The notes beneath the pieces were generated by a model. The model did no database searches. It saw only the letters and a list, made by a program, of their open reading frames with translations, and was not told the origin of the DNA. Below, in pieces: positions 26,475 to 35,486 of a DNA stretch of 64,000 bases (positions are counted from its first letter, which is position 1; each line of letters starts with the position of its first letter). The DNA is from Amycolatopsis arida (GTDB taxonomy: Bacteria > Actinomycetota > Actinomycetes > Mycobacteriales > Pseudonocardiaceae): NCBI RefSeq assembly GCF_900115565.1, contig NZ_FOWW01000008.1:1-64000 (forward strand), in the 5' to 3' direction. The translations under genes and the position numbers were made by a program.

Positions 26475-27833
26475 TCAGCCGGCGATCTCTTTCGGGACGG
26501 TGGCGTAGACCATCCGCTTGTTCGGATGCTCGGCCACGGTCCACATGATCCCCAGTGTCGTTCCGCCGGACCCGCGCTGCCAGTGCGACAGGTCCTCCGG
26601 GCCGACGGCGGCGGGCTGGCTGGTGGCGACCTGGAGCGTCTCGGTGGAGGCGGTGGCCCTGGCCGTCTGGAACAGGGCGCCGTTGGAGTCCTTCCCGCGG
26701 CTCTGGCTGAGGTACCACCGCCCGTTGAACCGGGCCGCGCCCTGGATGTTGGAGAAGGGGACCTTGTGCGCGGCATCGGCCTTCCACCGGTATCCCTTGG
26801 TGGTGATCTGCTCGCCGGCGCCGTCCACCGCACCGGCCATCGGCCACGCGACCACCCGGCCCCTGGCCCTGGTCTCCGGACTCGCCCCGTTGCAGTACTC
26901 GCCGGCGACCATGTGGTCGACGCCGCTGCGATCGAGCCCGGCGTAGGAGAACCTCAGGCCCCGGGAGTCCTCGGTGCACTTCGCCACCTTCGCCGTCGTG
27001 CTGGTCCAGGAGGCCACCTGCGGCATGACGTAGCGGTAGCCGTGCCCGTAATAGGTTCCGCTCCTCCTGCCGATCTTGTCCCGGTCCTTGGTGGTGCCGT
27101 TGGACGCGGCCCCGAGGTCGTAGATGTGGCGCATGTCGAACACCCGGAACCCGCGCCCGGTGTCGGCGACGTAGAGGAAGTTGCCGTACCAGACGATCCC
27201 GCCGGCGTGCAGCGACTTGCCCTCGCCGGTCTGCTTGGTACGCACGCTCATGTAGCTCACGTTGTCGTAGGAGTTCACCGTCGGGTAGACGAGCAGGACG
27301 TGCCGGTACCGGCCGGTGCGCGGGTCGATGAAGGTGATCCGAACGCCCTTCTCCAGCGAATCCTCCCCGTTGGCGACCCCGTCCTTGTTGCTGCTGTCGT
27401 ACCAGGAGACGAGGATGGGTTGGTTCCGCTCGCCCCAGCGCTGGTCGTCCTGCGCGTCAGCGACAGTCGTCACCCCCTGTGGCATCCACAGGCCGGTGGA
27501 GTTGTCGCCCGCGTTGAAGCAGATGCTCTCGGAGACACTGCCCAGGGTTCGTCCGGCGGCGGCGGAGTTGCACGGGACGTAGGGGGCACCGACCCGGCCG
27601 ACCCGGTTGGCGTCGGCGATGATCTTCCCCACACCGGCCCTGGGCAGTTCCTTGTCGAGCTCGGCGACCCGGCGCTTCAGTTCGTCGCCCATGGCGTTCG
27701 GACGTAGTTCGAAGTTGCCCAGGCTCAGGGTGGGGTCGGCCGCGGCGACGGCCGGCCCCTGGACGCCTATCAGTGTCGCCGCGCTCACGACCAGCACGGT
27801 GGCCGCGGCCCATACGTTGCTTCGCAGACTCAT
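26475..27833 (-). CDS. secreted protein of unknown function
   Basis: 452 residues. A clear Sec signal peptide (residues 1 to about 31, ending AVAAADP) precedes a mature protein rich in aromatic residues, Asn and Ser, with repeated strand-like segments (LHAGGIVWYGNFLYVADTG, FRVFDMRHIYDLG) that suggest a beta-propeller. There are four or five scattered cysteines. Codon use is slightly less GC-extreme than neighbouring genes. I recognise no catalytic motif. A GGGAGCG ribosome site lies before ATG 27833. It is flanked by unrelated genes. Confidence 0.75.
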   Translation of the reverse strand: MSLRSNVWAAATVLVVSAATLIGVQGPAVAAADPTLSLGNFELRPNAMGDELKRRVAELDKELPRAGVGKIIADANRVGRVGAPYVPCNSAAAGRTLGSVSESICFNAGDNSTGLWMPQGVTTVADAQDDQRWGERNQPILVSWYDSSNKDGVANGEDSLEKGVRITFIDPRTGRYRHVLLVYPTVNSYDNVSYMSVRTKQTGEGKSLHAGGIVWYGNFLYVADTGRGFRVFDMRHIYDLGAASNGTTKDRDKIGRRSGTYYGHGYRYVMPQVASWTSTTAKVAKCTEDSRGLRFSYAGLDRSGVDHMVAGEYCNGASPETRARGRVVAWPMAGAVDGAGEQITTKGYRWKADAAHKVPFSNIQGAARFNGRWYLSQSRGKDSNGALFQTARATASTETLQVATSQPAAVGPEDLSHWQRGSGGTTLGIMWTVAEHPNKRMVYATVPKEIAG

Positions 27834-27967
27834 GCGCTCCCCTCATCTGCCCGAGCCGGTTCCGGCACTCGGGCACGATTCGGTACTCCGGCAAGTCGGT
27901 GGCAGATCGGCACCGCGGCAACCTACTACAGATGTAGCGGTTTCGACCATGGTCGGCGATGCGCACC

Positions 27968-27998
27968 GGGTTTGGCGCCCATCGTGCGGGGCAAACCC
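27968..27998. promoter_or_regulatory. inverted repeat upstream of the ClpC-like gene
   Basis: GGGTTTG (27968-27974) and CAAACCC (27992-27998) are perfect inverted arms separated by 17 bases, 33 bp before the start codon. The spacing suggests a repressor or activator site on one face of the helix. It does not match the HAIR or CIRCE consensus. The regulator is unknown. Confidence 0.45.
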
Positions 27999-28030
27999 TC
28001 CTGGGACGAACGACCGTCCTAGGGAGGACC

Positions 28031-30544
28031 ATGACCGGCTTCTTCGGCCCGGGAGGCGGCCCCAGTCCGTTCGACGAGTTCCTCGCCCAGTTCTTCGGCG
28101 CCGGCTCACCGGGGCGTCGGCCGGTGGACATCACCGCGGTGATGAGCGACCAGGCGCGGGCGGTCGTGGCGGAGGCCGCCGCGCAGACCGCCCAGTGGGG
28201 GCGCACCGACCTGGACACCGAGCAGCTGCTGTGGGCGGTGTTGCGGCTGCCCGCCACCCGCGCACTGGTGGAGGGGACCGGCGCCGATCCCGACGCGCTG
28301 GCCCGCCGCATCGAGGAGGCGTCGCGGGCCGGGCAGCCCCACCCCGGCCCGGTGCGGCTCACCCCGGCGGCCAAGCGCAGCCTGCTCGACGCGCACCGGA
28401 TCTCCCGCGGACTCGGGTCGTCCTACCTCGGCCCCGAGCACCTGCTGCTCGCGCTGGCCGCCAATCCCGAGTCCGGCGCGGGGCGATTGCTCGGCGATGC
28501 GAAGGTCACCCCGGAGACGCTGGCCCGCGGCGGGTCGGCGGACCGCGCCGGCGAGGGCGGCCGGCCCACCGGCACCGAGACGCTGGAGCAGTTCGGCCGC
28601 GACCTGACCCAGCAGGCCCGCGACGGCGACCTCGACCCGGTGGTGGGCCGGGACGACGAGATCGAGCAGACCGTGGAGGTGTTGTCCCGGCGGACGAAGA
28701 ACAACCCGGTGCTCATCGGCGAGGCCGGGGTCGGCAAGACCGCCATCGTCGAGGGGCTCGCCCAGCGGATCGCCGCCGACGACGTCCCCGAGTCGCTCAC
28801 CGGGCGCCGAGTGGTGCAGCTCGACCTCACCGCCATGGTGGCCGGGACCCGCTACCGCGGTGACTTCGAGGAGCGGATGACCAAGCTGCTGCAGGAGATC
28901 CGGTCGCACCGCAACGAGTTGATCGTGTTCATCGACGAGCTGCACACCGTGGTCGGCGCCGGGTCGTCGGAGGGCGCTGGAGGGTCCCTGGGGGCCGGCA
29001 ACATGCTCAAGCCCGCGCTGGCCAGGGGTGAGCTGCACGTCGTGGGCGCGACCACGCTGGACGAGTACCGCCGGCACATCGAGAGCGACCCCGCGCTGGA
29101 GCGCCGGTTCCAGCCGATCCTGGTGCCGGAGCCGACGGCCGAGGACGCGCTGGAGATCCTGCGCGGGCTGCGCGACCGGTACGAGGCCCACCACCAGGTG
29201 CGCTACGCCGACGAGGCACTGCATGCCGCGGTCACCCTGTCCGACCGCTACATCACCGACCGGTTCCTGCCGGACAAGGCCATCGACCTGATCGACCAGG
29301 CGGGTGCCAGGGTGCGGCTGCGCTCCCGGCGCCCGCACCGACTGCGCGACCTGCAGGCGCGGCTGGACCAGCTCAACCGGGACAAGGACCAGGCGGTCGC
29401 CGAGGAGGACTACGAGCGCGCCTCCACCCTGCGGGACCAGATCAACGAGGTGCGCGCCGAGCTGGAACGGGCCAGCGCCGACGGCGGGCCGAGCGGGGTC
29501 GCGGAGGTGTCGGCCACCGACATCGCCGAGGTGGTGTCCCGGATCAGCGGCGTCCCGGTCAGCCAGCTCACCCAGGAGGAGCGGGACCGGCTGCTGCGGC
29601 TGGAGGAGCACCTGCACGGCCGGGTGGTCGGGCAGGACGAGGCGGTGAGCGCGGTCGCAGAGGCGGTGCGCCGCTCCCGCGCCGGGCTGGCCGAGCCGGC
29701 CCGCCCCTCGGGCAGCTTCCTGTTCCTCGGGCCCACCGGCGTCGGCAAGACCGAGCTGGCCAGGGCGCTGGCCGAGGCGCTGTTCGGCGACGAGACGCAC
29801 ATGGTGCGGATCGACATGAGCGAGTACGGCGAGCGGCACACGGTCAGCCGGCTGATCGGGGCGCCGCCGGGCTACGTCGGTTACGACGACCCCGGCCAGC
29901 TCACCGAGCCGGTGCGCCGCCGCCCGTACTCGGTGGTACTGCTCGACGAGATCGAGAAGGCCCACCCCGAGGTGTTCAACGTGCTGCTCCAGGTGCTCGA
30001 CGACGGCCGGCTCACCGACGGGAGGGGGCGCACGGTCAACTTCACCAACACCGTGCTGATCATGACCAGCAACCTCGGCTCCGAGCTGATCACCGGCGGC
30101 GCCGGCCCGCTCGGGTTCACCCCGCCCTCCGGTGACGAGGAGCAGCGGTCGCTGCGGGACCGGCTGATGCGGACGTTGCGGGAGAACTTCCGGCCCGAGT
30201 TCCTCAACCGGATCGACGAGATCATCGTGTTCCGCCGGCTGGCCGACGAGCAGCTGCACCGGATCACCGAGCTGATGCTGGAGGACACTCGGCGGCGGGC
30301 GCAGGCGCAGGACATCACCCTGGGTTTCTCCCCCGCCGCCATGGCCTGGCTCAGCGAGCGCGGGCACCAGCCCGAGTTCGGCGCCCGCCCGCTGCGCCGG
30401 ACCATCCAGCGTGAGGTGGACAACCAACTGTCCCGGATGCTGCTGGACGGCCGGATCGAGCGCGGCTCGCACGTGAACGTGGACGTCCGGGACGATCGGC
30501 TCACCTTCGACACCACCGCCGACGTCGGCGCCCGCAGCGGCTGA
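28031..30544 (+). CDS. ClpC/ClpA-type AAA+ unfoldase (paralogue)
   Basis: 837 residues. The Clp N-domain repeats occupy about 35-165, then AAA module 1 (Walker A GEAGVGKT, Walker B VFIDELH), a middle region with an UvrB/C-like motif ([14 protein letters not shown]), and AAA module 2 (Walker A GPTGVGKT, Walker [10 protein letters not shown], arginine-finger region FLNRIDEI). A tripeptide LGF in GPLGFTPP is placed like the ClpP-docking loop, so it probably feeds ClpP. The N-terminus ([20 protein letters not shown]) is Gly/Phe-rich and unlike housekeeping ClpC1. AGGGAGG precedes ATG 28031. Confidence 0.93.
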   Translation: MTGFFGPGGGPSPFDEFLAQFFGAGSPGRRPVDITAVMSDQARAVVAEAAAQTAQWGRTDLDTEQLLWAVLRLPATRALVEGTGADPDALARRIEEASRAGQPHPGPVRLTPAAKRSLLDAHRISRGLGSSYLGPEHLLLALAANPESGAGRLLGDAKVTPETLARGGSADRAGEGGRPTGTETLEQFGRDLTQQARDGDLDPVVGRDDEIEQTVEVLSRRTKNNPVLIGEAGVGKTAIVEGLAQRIAADDVPESLTGRRVVQLDLTAMVAGTRYRGDFEERMTKLLQEIRSHRNELIVFIDELHTVVGAGSSEGAGGSLGAGNMLKPALARGELHVVGATTLDEYRRHIESDPALERRFQPILVPEPTAEDALEILRGLRDRYEAHHQVRYADEALHAAVTLSDRYITDRFLPDKAIDLIDQAGARVRLRSRRPHRLRDLQARLDQLNRDKDQAVAEEDYERASTLRDQINEVRAELERASADGGPSGVAEVSATDIAEVVSRISGVPVSQLTQEERDRLLRLEEHLHGRVVGQDEAVSAVAEAVRRSRAGLAEPARPSGSFLFLGPTGVGKTELARALAEALFGDETHMVRIDMSEYGERHTVSRLIGAPPGYVGYDDPGQLTEPVRRRPYSVVLLDEIEKAHPEVFNVLLQVLDDGRLTDGRGRTVNFTNTVLIMTSNLGSELITGGAGPLGFTPPSGDEEQRSLRDRLMRTLRENFRPEFLNRIDEIIVFRRLADEQLHRITELMLEDTRRRAQAQDITLGFSPAAMAWLSERGHQPEFGARPLRRTIQREVDNQLSRMLLDGRIERGSHVNVDVRDDRLTFDTTADVGARSG

Positions 30545-30613
30545 CCCCGGTCCCCGGGCTCACCGGGACAGCGCACCGACCCACCCTGCCCCTTCGTCGC
30601 GAAAGGACGCGGA

Positions 30614-31336
30614 ATGACCCTGCCGCCCGCCGCCCCGCTGTCGAGCCACCGGTTGGACCGGATCGACCGGTTCCTCGAGTCGACGGTGGGCGAGGCGTTC
30701 AAGCACGACGAGCGGCTGCACGGGCTGGACGTGCAGGTGAGCGTCCGCGGTGGGGTGGCGCACCTAACCGGCGCGGTGGACCGGCCAGAGCAGCTCGCCC
30801 TGGTGCGCGACCTCGTGGGTCGCTTCCAGGGGGTGCTGGCGGTGTGGGACCGGGTGGTCGTCGACGGGCACCGCCCGGTCGTGCTGGACGTCGGCTGCGG
30901 CGGCACCAAGCAGTACCCGGACAACATCGGGGTGGACCGGCGGGCCGCGACCGGCGTGGACGTGGTCGCCGACCTGCGGGACGGGCTGCCCTTCCCGGAC
31001 GGCTGCGCGGACCGGGTGTTCGCCGTGCACGTGCTGGAGCACCTGGTCGACTTCCTGCCGCTGGTCGACGAGTGTCACCGGGTGCTGCGCCCCGGCGGAA
31101 TCCTGCACGTGCTGTCCCCGTGGTGGCGGTACGTGAACGCGGTCGCCGACCCGACCCACGTCCGGTTCCTCGACGTACAGACGTTCAAGGGGATCTGCGA
31201 GCGGCAGGACACCGACCGGCGGTGGTTCCCGCTGCACGCCGAATGCGACGGCGCCAGCGTGTTCGCCGACTTGCTCAGGGTCGACGGCGACGCGCCGGCC
31301 CCCTCCGCCGAGCACCTGGCCCGCTTCTTCGACTGA
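30614..31336 (+). CDS. BON-domain / SAM-methyltransferase fusion protein
   Basis: 240 residues. Residues about 15-90 read as a BON domain (LDVQVSVRGGVAHLTGAVDRPEQ), normally a membrane- or carbohydrate-binding module. Residues about 92-200 form a class I methyltransferase with motif I VVLDVGCGGTK and the post-motif HVLEHLVDFLPLVDECHRVLRPGG. There is no signal peptide. GAAAGGA lies upstream of ATG 30614. It precedes heptose/glycan-type genes and may methylate a sugar or lipid intermediate; that is inference from position only. Confidence 0.78.
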   Translation: MTLPPAAPLSSHRLDRIDRFLESTVGEAFKHDERLHGLDVQVSVRGGVAHLTGAVDRPEQLALVRDLVGRFQGVLAVWDRVVVDGHRPVVLDVGCGGTKQYPDNIGVDRRAATGVDVVADLRDGLPFPDGCADRVFAVHVLEHLVDFLPLVDECHRVLRPGGILHVLSPWWRYVNAVADPTHVRFLDVQTFKGICERQDTDRRWFPLHAECDGASVFADLLRVDGDAPAPSAEHLARFFD

Positions 31337-31392
31337 GAGCGGCTGACGCGCGGGTGCTCAGTGGGCGTGGTGGGTGCTGCGCGTGACGTGGC

Positions 31393-32016
31393 TCACCTGG
31401 CGGGCTCCGCGTCGCGGCCGGCCCTGGCGGCGGCGTCCACCGCGGCGCAGAGCAGGTCCACGGCGACCAGTTGGGCCTCGTGCACCACCGAGGCGGTGCC
31501 GGGCACGCACACCGCGTCGTCGGCGGCGTTGGCCAGCGGGTTGGGGCAGCAGCCGCAGCAGGTCAGCACGGTGGCGCCGGCGGCGCGGGCGGCCCGCGCG
31601 GCGGCGGCCATGCCCGTGGTGTGCCCGGTGGCCGAGAGCAGCAGGACCACGTCGCCGGCGCGCGCCTCGGCGGTCACCAGGGCGGCCAGGTCCGCGGCCC
31701 GGCCGTCCGGGTCACCGCCGCCCGCGCCCGGGCCGTCCAGTGCGAGGGTGTCGCCATGCCCGGCGAGTTCGGCGGCCAGGTGCCGGGCCTGCCGCACGGC
31801 TTCGTCGTCGCCCGCGGCGAGCAGCCGGGACCCGGCGGCGAACCGGTCGGCGATCAGCCGGCCCCAGCGCTCGATCCGCCGAACCTGGCCGCGCAGCGCG
31901 GCGAGCGTGTCGTTCAGAGCGTTGAGGTGTCCTATCGCGATCTCGGGCAGCGCGCTCGCGATCGGCACGTCGGAGTGTCGATCACCGACTCGCTGCCGTT
32001 CTCTGGTGGCTTCCAT
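31393..32016 (-). CDS. SIS-domain protein, GmhA-like
   Basis: 207 residues with a SIS fold: helical N-terminus, then DVVLLLSATGHTTGMAAAARAARAAGATVL (sugar-phosphate loop) and the GmhA-like end SVVHEAQLVAVDLLCAAVD. GmhA isomerises sedoheptulose 7-phosphate to heptose 7-phosphate, which would fit the HldE-like gene nearby. The phosphate loop departs from the canonical GNGGSAAD of GmhA, so the reaction is uncertain. GAGGAG before ATG 32016 decides the start over 32040. Confidence 0.75.
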   Translation of the reverse strand: MEATRERQRVGDRHSDVPIASALPEIAIGHLNALNDTLAALRGQVRRIERWGRLIADRFAAGSRLLAAGDDEAVRQARHLAAELAGHGDTLALDGPGAGGGDPDGRAADLAALVTAEARAGDVVLLLSATGHTTGMAAAARAARAAGATVLTCCGCCPNPLANAADDAVCVPGTASVVHEAQLVAVDLLCAAVDAAARAGRDAEPAR

Positions 32017-32064
32017 GCTCCTCGGGTAACCGGGACACACCCTGCTAAACGGCGTTGCCGCAGG

Positions 32065-33153
32065 TCACCGGCCGTGGGAGAAGCGGACACCCTGCGCGAG
32101 CAGGTCGACCACCTCGGCGCAGACGGCCTCGGTCGGCACGTCGGCGACGAAGGAGTCGTCGTGCGGGCAGCGGGGTAGGTCCTCGCGGGTGCAGTCCGCC
32201 CCGCACATCGGGCAGCGCGTGGTCCACGAGATCAGCACCCGGTCGCCCGCGCGGCCCAGCGGTCCTGCGTTGATGACGTTGCCCATCCAGAACACCCCGA
32301 CCGTCGCGGTGCCGACCGCCTTCGCCAGGTGCCGGGGCCCGCTGTCGTTGCCGACCAGCACCCGGCTGCGGGCCAGCACACCGCACAGGGCGCTCATGTC
32401 CAGGCCGGTCAGGCCGCGCACCGCACGCGCCGTTCCGGCCGGCAGCCGGTCCCTGGTCAGCTCGGTCACCTCGTCGACGAGGTCCTTCTCGTCGGGCGAG
32501 CCCAGCACGACCACGCCGGCACCGTCGATGGCGCAGTGCGCGGCCACGTCGGCGAACCGGGCCGGTGGCCAGCGGCGCCGTGGGTCGGTGGCGCTGGGGT
32601 GCACGGCCAGCAGCGGCTCCGGAAGGCCGCGCAGCGGCTGCTCGGCCGCCTCCAGGTCACGGTCGGTCAACGCGAGGGTGGGCTCGAGGGTCACCGGCGG
32701 CGCGCCGGCCAACCCGACGATCTCCAGCGCGCGCATGACCTCGTGCTGGTAGTACCGGAACGGCAACCACCGGGTGAGCGGCACCGCGTCCGGGGTGCGC
32801 GCGCCGACCGTCCAGCGGGCCCCGGTGCGCAGCAGGAAAGGGTTCGACCACCGCCCGCCGCCGTGCAGCTGCACCGCGAGGTCCACCGGCCGGCGGCAGA
32901 CCCGCCGGAAGAACTCCTCCTGCGCGTCCTCGTCCGGTGGCGCGCCGCCCGGCTCGTGCACGCCCTTCGCGGGCGGCAGGGTGATCACCTCGCCCACCGA
33001 GCCGGGCCGGTCGGCGAACAGCGCGGCGTGCAGCGGCGTGCCGAGCAGCACGATCTCGGCGTCCGGGTAGGCCACGGCGAGCGACTCGATCGCCGGCACG
33101 GCGAACAGCAGGTCGCCCAGCCCCCCGCCACGCAACACCGCGATGCGCCGCAC
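32065..33153 (-). CDS. glycosyltransferase family 9 (heptosyltransferase-like)
   Basis: 362 residues of the GT-B fold. The N-terminus RIAVLRGGGLGDLLFAVPAIESL is the GT9 signature; the C-terminal half has the nucleotide-sugar site VLVGNDSGPRHLAKAVGTATVGVF. A Cys-rich C-terminal segment (CPMCGADC, then CPHDD) resembles the zinc-like tail seen in other actinobacterial GT9 proteins. It would transfer an activated heptose or related sugar. GTG 33153 is the only reasonable start (GGAG close upstream); the open frame beyond it enters a palindrome. It lies 48 bp upstream of the SIS gene on the same strand. Confidence 0.85.
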   Translation of the reverse strand: MRRIAVLRGGGLGDLLFAVPAIESLAVAYPDAEIVLLGTPLHAALFADRPGSVGEVITLPPAKGVHEPGGAPPDEDAQEEFFRRVCRRPVDLAVQLHGGGRWSNPFLLRTGARWTVGARTPDAVPLTRWLPFRYYQHEVMRALEIVGLAGAPPVTLEPTLALTDRDLEAAEQPLRGLPEPLLAVHPSATDPRRRWPPARFADVAAHCAIDGAGVVVLGSPDEKDLVDEVTELTRDRLPAGTARAVRGLTGLDMSALCGVLARSRVLVGNDSGPRHLAKAVGTATVGVFWMGNVINAGPLGRAGDRVLISWTTRCPMCGADCTREDLPRCPHDDSFVADVPTEAVCAEVVDLLAQGVRFSHGR

Positions 33154-33203
33154 CTCCGGCCAGGCCGGCTCCAGCGGCCCGACGCTCAGCCGGCCACGGT
33201 GGC

Positions 33204-33258
33204 CGCCGTGAAGGCCACCTTCATCGCGCCCCGCGCGATCGAGGTGGCCTTCACGGCG
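33204..33258. terminator. 55-bp near-perfect palindrome (hairpin)
   Basis: Arms 33204-33220 and 33242-33258 are 17-bp perfect complements (CGCCGTGAAGGCCACCT). After a 2-base mismatch an inner 7-bp stem (33223-33229 with 33233-33239) closes on a CCC loop. It lies after the ChaB-domain gene and before the GT9 start on the minus strand, so it probably terminates the first transcript. There is no U-tract, as is usual in high-GC actinobacteria. Confidence 0.75.
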
Positions 33259-33344
33259 TTGGTCGAACGCCGCGGCGGGGGGCGTCTCCGTGTGGGTGGT
33301 GGGGGGAGACGGGTGGGAGGAGCCGGGGGTGGTGCCGCTCCCGG

Positions 33345-33746
33345 TCACCGCTGCCGCGCCTTCGCGGTCTTCCGCTGGTTGGCCTTCTCGATGGCCTCGA
33401 CCAGCTCCTTCTTGGTCATCGACGAGCGGCCGCGCACGTCGAGCCGCTTCGCCAGGTCGTAGAGGTGCTGCTTGCTCGCGTTGGCGTCGACGCCACCGGC
33501 GGTGTCCCCGCGCCGGCTCCGCGCGCCGCGGGCCGCCTGCTTGTCCGAGGGACCACGCTTCTTCTTCGGCTCCCAGTGGTCGCCGACCTTCTCGAACGAG
33601 TGCTTCAGCGCCGCGAAGGCCGTGCGGTGTGCGCGCTCCCCCTCGCCGTAGGTCTCCACCGCGGAGTCGTGCGCCTCGATCCACGTGCGCTGCGCCTCCT
33701 TCGGGGAGCGCTCCAACGTGCTCGGCATGCTCTCCCGTCCGGGCAT
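33345..33746 (-). CDS. ChaB-domain protein with Rho-N/SAP-like tail
   Basis: 133 residues. Residues about 5-65 match the ChaB family (LERSPKEAQRTWIEAHDSAVE, then AHRTAFAALKHSFEKVGDHW). A basic linker follows, and the C-terminal 40 residues (HLYDLAKRLDVRGRSSMTKKELVEAI) resemble the Rho N-terminal/SAP helix-extension-helix that binds nucleic acid. ChaB proteins are linked loosely to cation transport; the function is unknown. GGAGGTGAG before ATG 33746 supports this start. Confidence 0.82.
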   Translation of the reverse strand: MPGRESMPSTLERSPKEAQRTWIEAHDSAVETYGEGERAHRTAFAALKHSFEKVGDHWEPKKKRGPSDKQAARGARSRRGDTAGGVDANASKQHLYDLAKRLDVRGRSSMTKKELVEAIEKANQRKTAKARQR

Positions 33747-33956
33747 CGTGCTCACCTCCGAAGTTCGCGCGCCGCACCCCGAGGGCGGCGCCCACTCGCA
33801 GGTATTGCCGTTCTCCCGCCGGCCAAACCCGCCGAACCCCACGGAAACCACCCGGTCGCGCGTCCTCTGCGGACGATCACGTTTGCCTCGGTGCACATCG
33901 GGCATTGCAGAAGGAGAAGTGGCGCGCCGGGCGCGCGGATCGAGCGGAGGTGACGA

Positions 33957-35486
33957 GTGGACATCTCGGCAGGAATGCCACCCGACGAGGTGGGCCGGGG
34001 CGGCGAGGGGATCACCCCCGAGCTGGCCCGCGGCCTGTTCCGGGCCGGCTCCCGCGTGGTGGTGCTCGGCGACGCGATCCTGGACGTCTGGCTGTCCGGG
34101 CGGTGCGATCGGCTCTGCCGCGAGGCGCCGGCACCGGTGGTGGACGTCCGGCAACGGTCCTACGCCCCGGGCGGGGCGGCCAACACCGCGGTGAACCTCG
34201 CCGCGCTCGGCGCGCGGGTGAGCATGGTCACCGCCGTCGGCGACGACGCCACGGGCCGCCGGCTGTGCGCGGAGCTGCGGAACCGCGGGGTGGGCACCGA
34301 CCACGTCGCGGTCAGCGGTGGCCGGGCCACGGTGAGCAAGCGGCGGATCGTCGCCGGTGACCAGCTCCTGCTGCGGTTCGACGACGGCGACACCGGCGAT
34401 GGGGACGACGTCGAGGCCGCGCGGCTGGTCGAGACGCTGCGGGCCGCACTCGCCGACGCCGACGCGCTGGTCGTCTGCGACTACGCCAACGGGGCGCTCG
34501 GTCCCCGGGTGGCCGAGGCGCTGCGCGGGCTGCGCTCCGAGCTGCCGCTGCTGGTGCTGGACGCGCACGATCCTGGCCGGTGGCGGGCGCTGCGGCCGGA
34601 CCTGGTGACGCCGAACGCCGCCGAGGCCGCCGAGCTGCTCGGCACCGACCTCCCCGACGGCGGTGACGCGCGGGTGGAGTTCCTCGACCGGCACCGTGAC
34701 CGGTTGGCCGAGGCGACCGGCGCCGCCGCGGTGGCGGTCACCCTCGACCGGGACGGGGCCGTGCTGCTGACCGGATCGCAGCCGGTGCATCGGACGTGGG
34801 CGCGGCCGGCGCCGGAGAACTACACCTCCGGCGCGGGCGACACGTTCGTCGCCGCGGCCACCGTGGCACTCGCCGGCGGCCTGCCGATCACCACCGCCGT
34901 GGAGCTGGCGCAGGCCGCGGCCGACATCGTGGTGCACCGACCGGGCACGGCGGTGTGCACCGCCGCCGAGCTGGAGCAGCGGTTCGGCACGTACTCGTCG
35001 GCGGCGCTGGACCACGACCACCTGGCCGGCGTGGTGGCCGAGCACCGTGCCGCCGGCCGGCGGGTGGTGTTCACCAACGGCTGCTTCGACGTGCTGCACC
35101 GCGGTCACGTGGCTTACCTCAACGAGGCGAAGCGGCTCGGCGACGTGCTGATCGTCGCGGTGAACGCCGACGAGAGCGTGCGCCGGATCAAGGGGCCGGA
35201 CCGGCCGGTGAACACCGTCCGGGACCGGGCGGCGGTGCTGGCCGCGCTCAGCTGCGTCGACCACGTCACGGTGTTCACCGAGGACACCCCGGTGGAGCTG
35301 CTGCGCGGGCTGCGGCCGGACATCTACGTCAAGGGCGGCGACTACACCCCGGAGATGCTGACCGAGGCGCCGGTGGTGCGCTCCTACGGCGGCCAGGTGC
35401 GGGTGCTCGGGTACGTGCCCGACCACTCCACCTCGGCGGTGATCGAGCGGATCCGGGCCGGCGCGGGGACGGGGGAACCGGCGTGA
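33957..35486 (+). CDS. hldE: bifunctional heptose-phosphate kinase / nucleotidyltransferase (HldE/RfaE type)
   Basis: 509 residues. Residues about 25-340 form a PfkB/ribokinase domain (GGAANTAVNLAALGARV, and SGAGDTF near 293, where the Asp is the catalytic base). Residues about 365-500 form a cytidylyltransferase-fold domain with FTNGCFDVLHRGHVAYL (HxGH motif) and VKGGDYTPE. HldE phosphorylates D-beta-heptose 7-phosphate and then adenylylates heptose 1-phosphate. GTG 33957 follows GGAGGTGA. Together with the GmhA-like and GT9 genes it suggests heptose activation in an organism without LPS. GmhB and HldD are not in the window. Confidence 0.9.
   Translation: MDISAGMPPDEVGRGGEGITPELARGLFRAGSRVVVLGDAILDVWLSGRCDRLCREAPAPVVDVRQRSYAPGGAANTAVNLAALGARVSMVTAVGDDATGRRLCAELRNRGVGTDHVAVSGGRATVSKRRIVAGDQLLLRFDDGDTGDGDDVEAARLVETLRAALADADALVVCDYANGALGPRVAEALRGLRSELPLLVLDAHDPGRWRALRPDLVTPNAAEAAELLGTDLPDGGDARVEFLDRHRDRLAEATGAAAVAVTLDRDGAVLLTGSQPVHRTWARPAPENYTSGAGDTFVAAATVALAGGLPITTAVELAQAAADIVVHRPGTAVCTAAELEQRFGTYSSAALDHDHLAGVVAEHRAAGRRVVFTNGCFDVLHRGHVAYLNEAKRLGDVLIVAVNADESVRRIKGPDRPVNTVRDRAAVLAALSCVDHVTVFTEDTPVELLRGLRPDIYVKGGDYTPEMLTEAPVVRSYGGQVRVLGYVPDHSTSAVIERIRAGAGTGEPA

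Noticed and set aside
27968-27995. Stress-sigma (SigB/F GTTT-N-GGGTAT) promoter
   Set aside because: GTTT is present, but the -10 side reads GGGGCA with wrong spacing.
27995-28022. DosR-like dormancy box (GGGACGAACGACC) before the ClpC gene
   Set aside because: Only one half fits; the second half (GTCCC at 4-base spacing) is missing, so the match is no better than chance.
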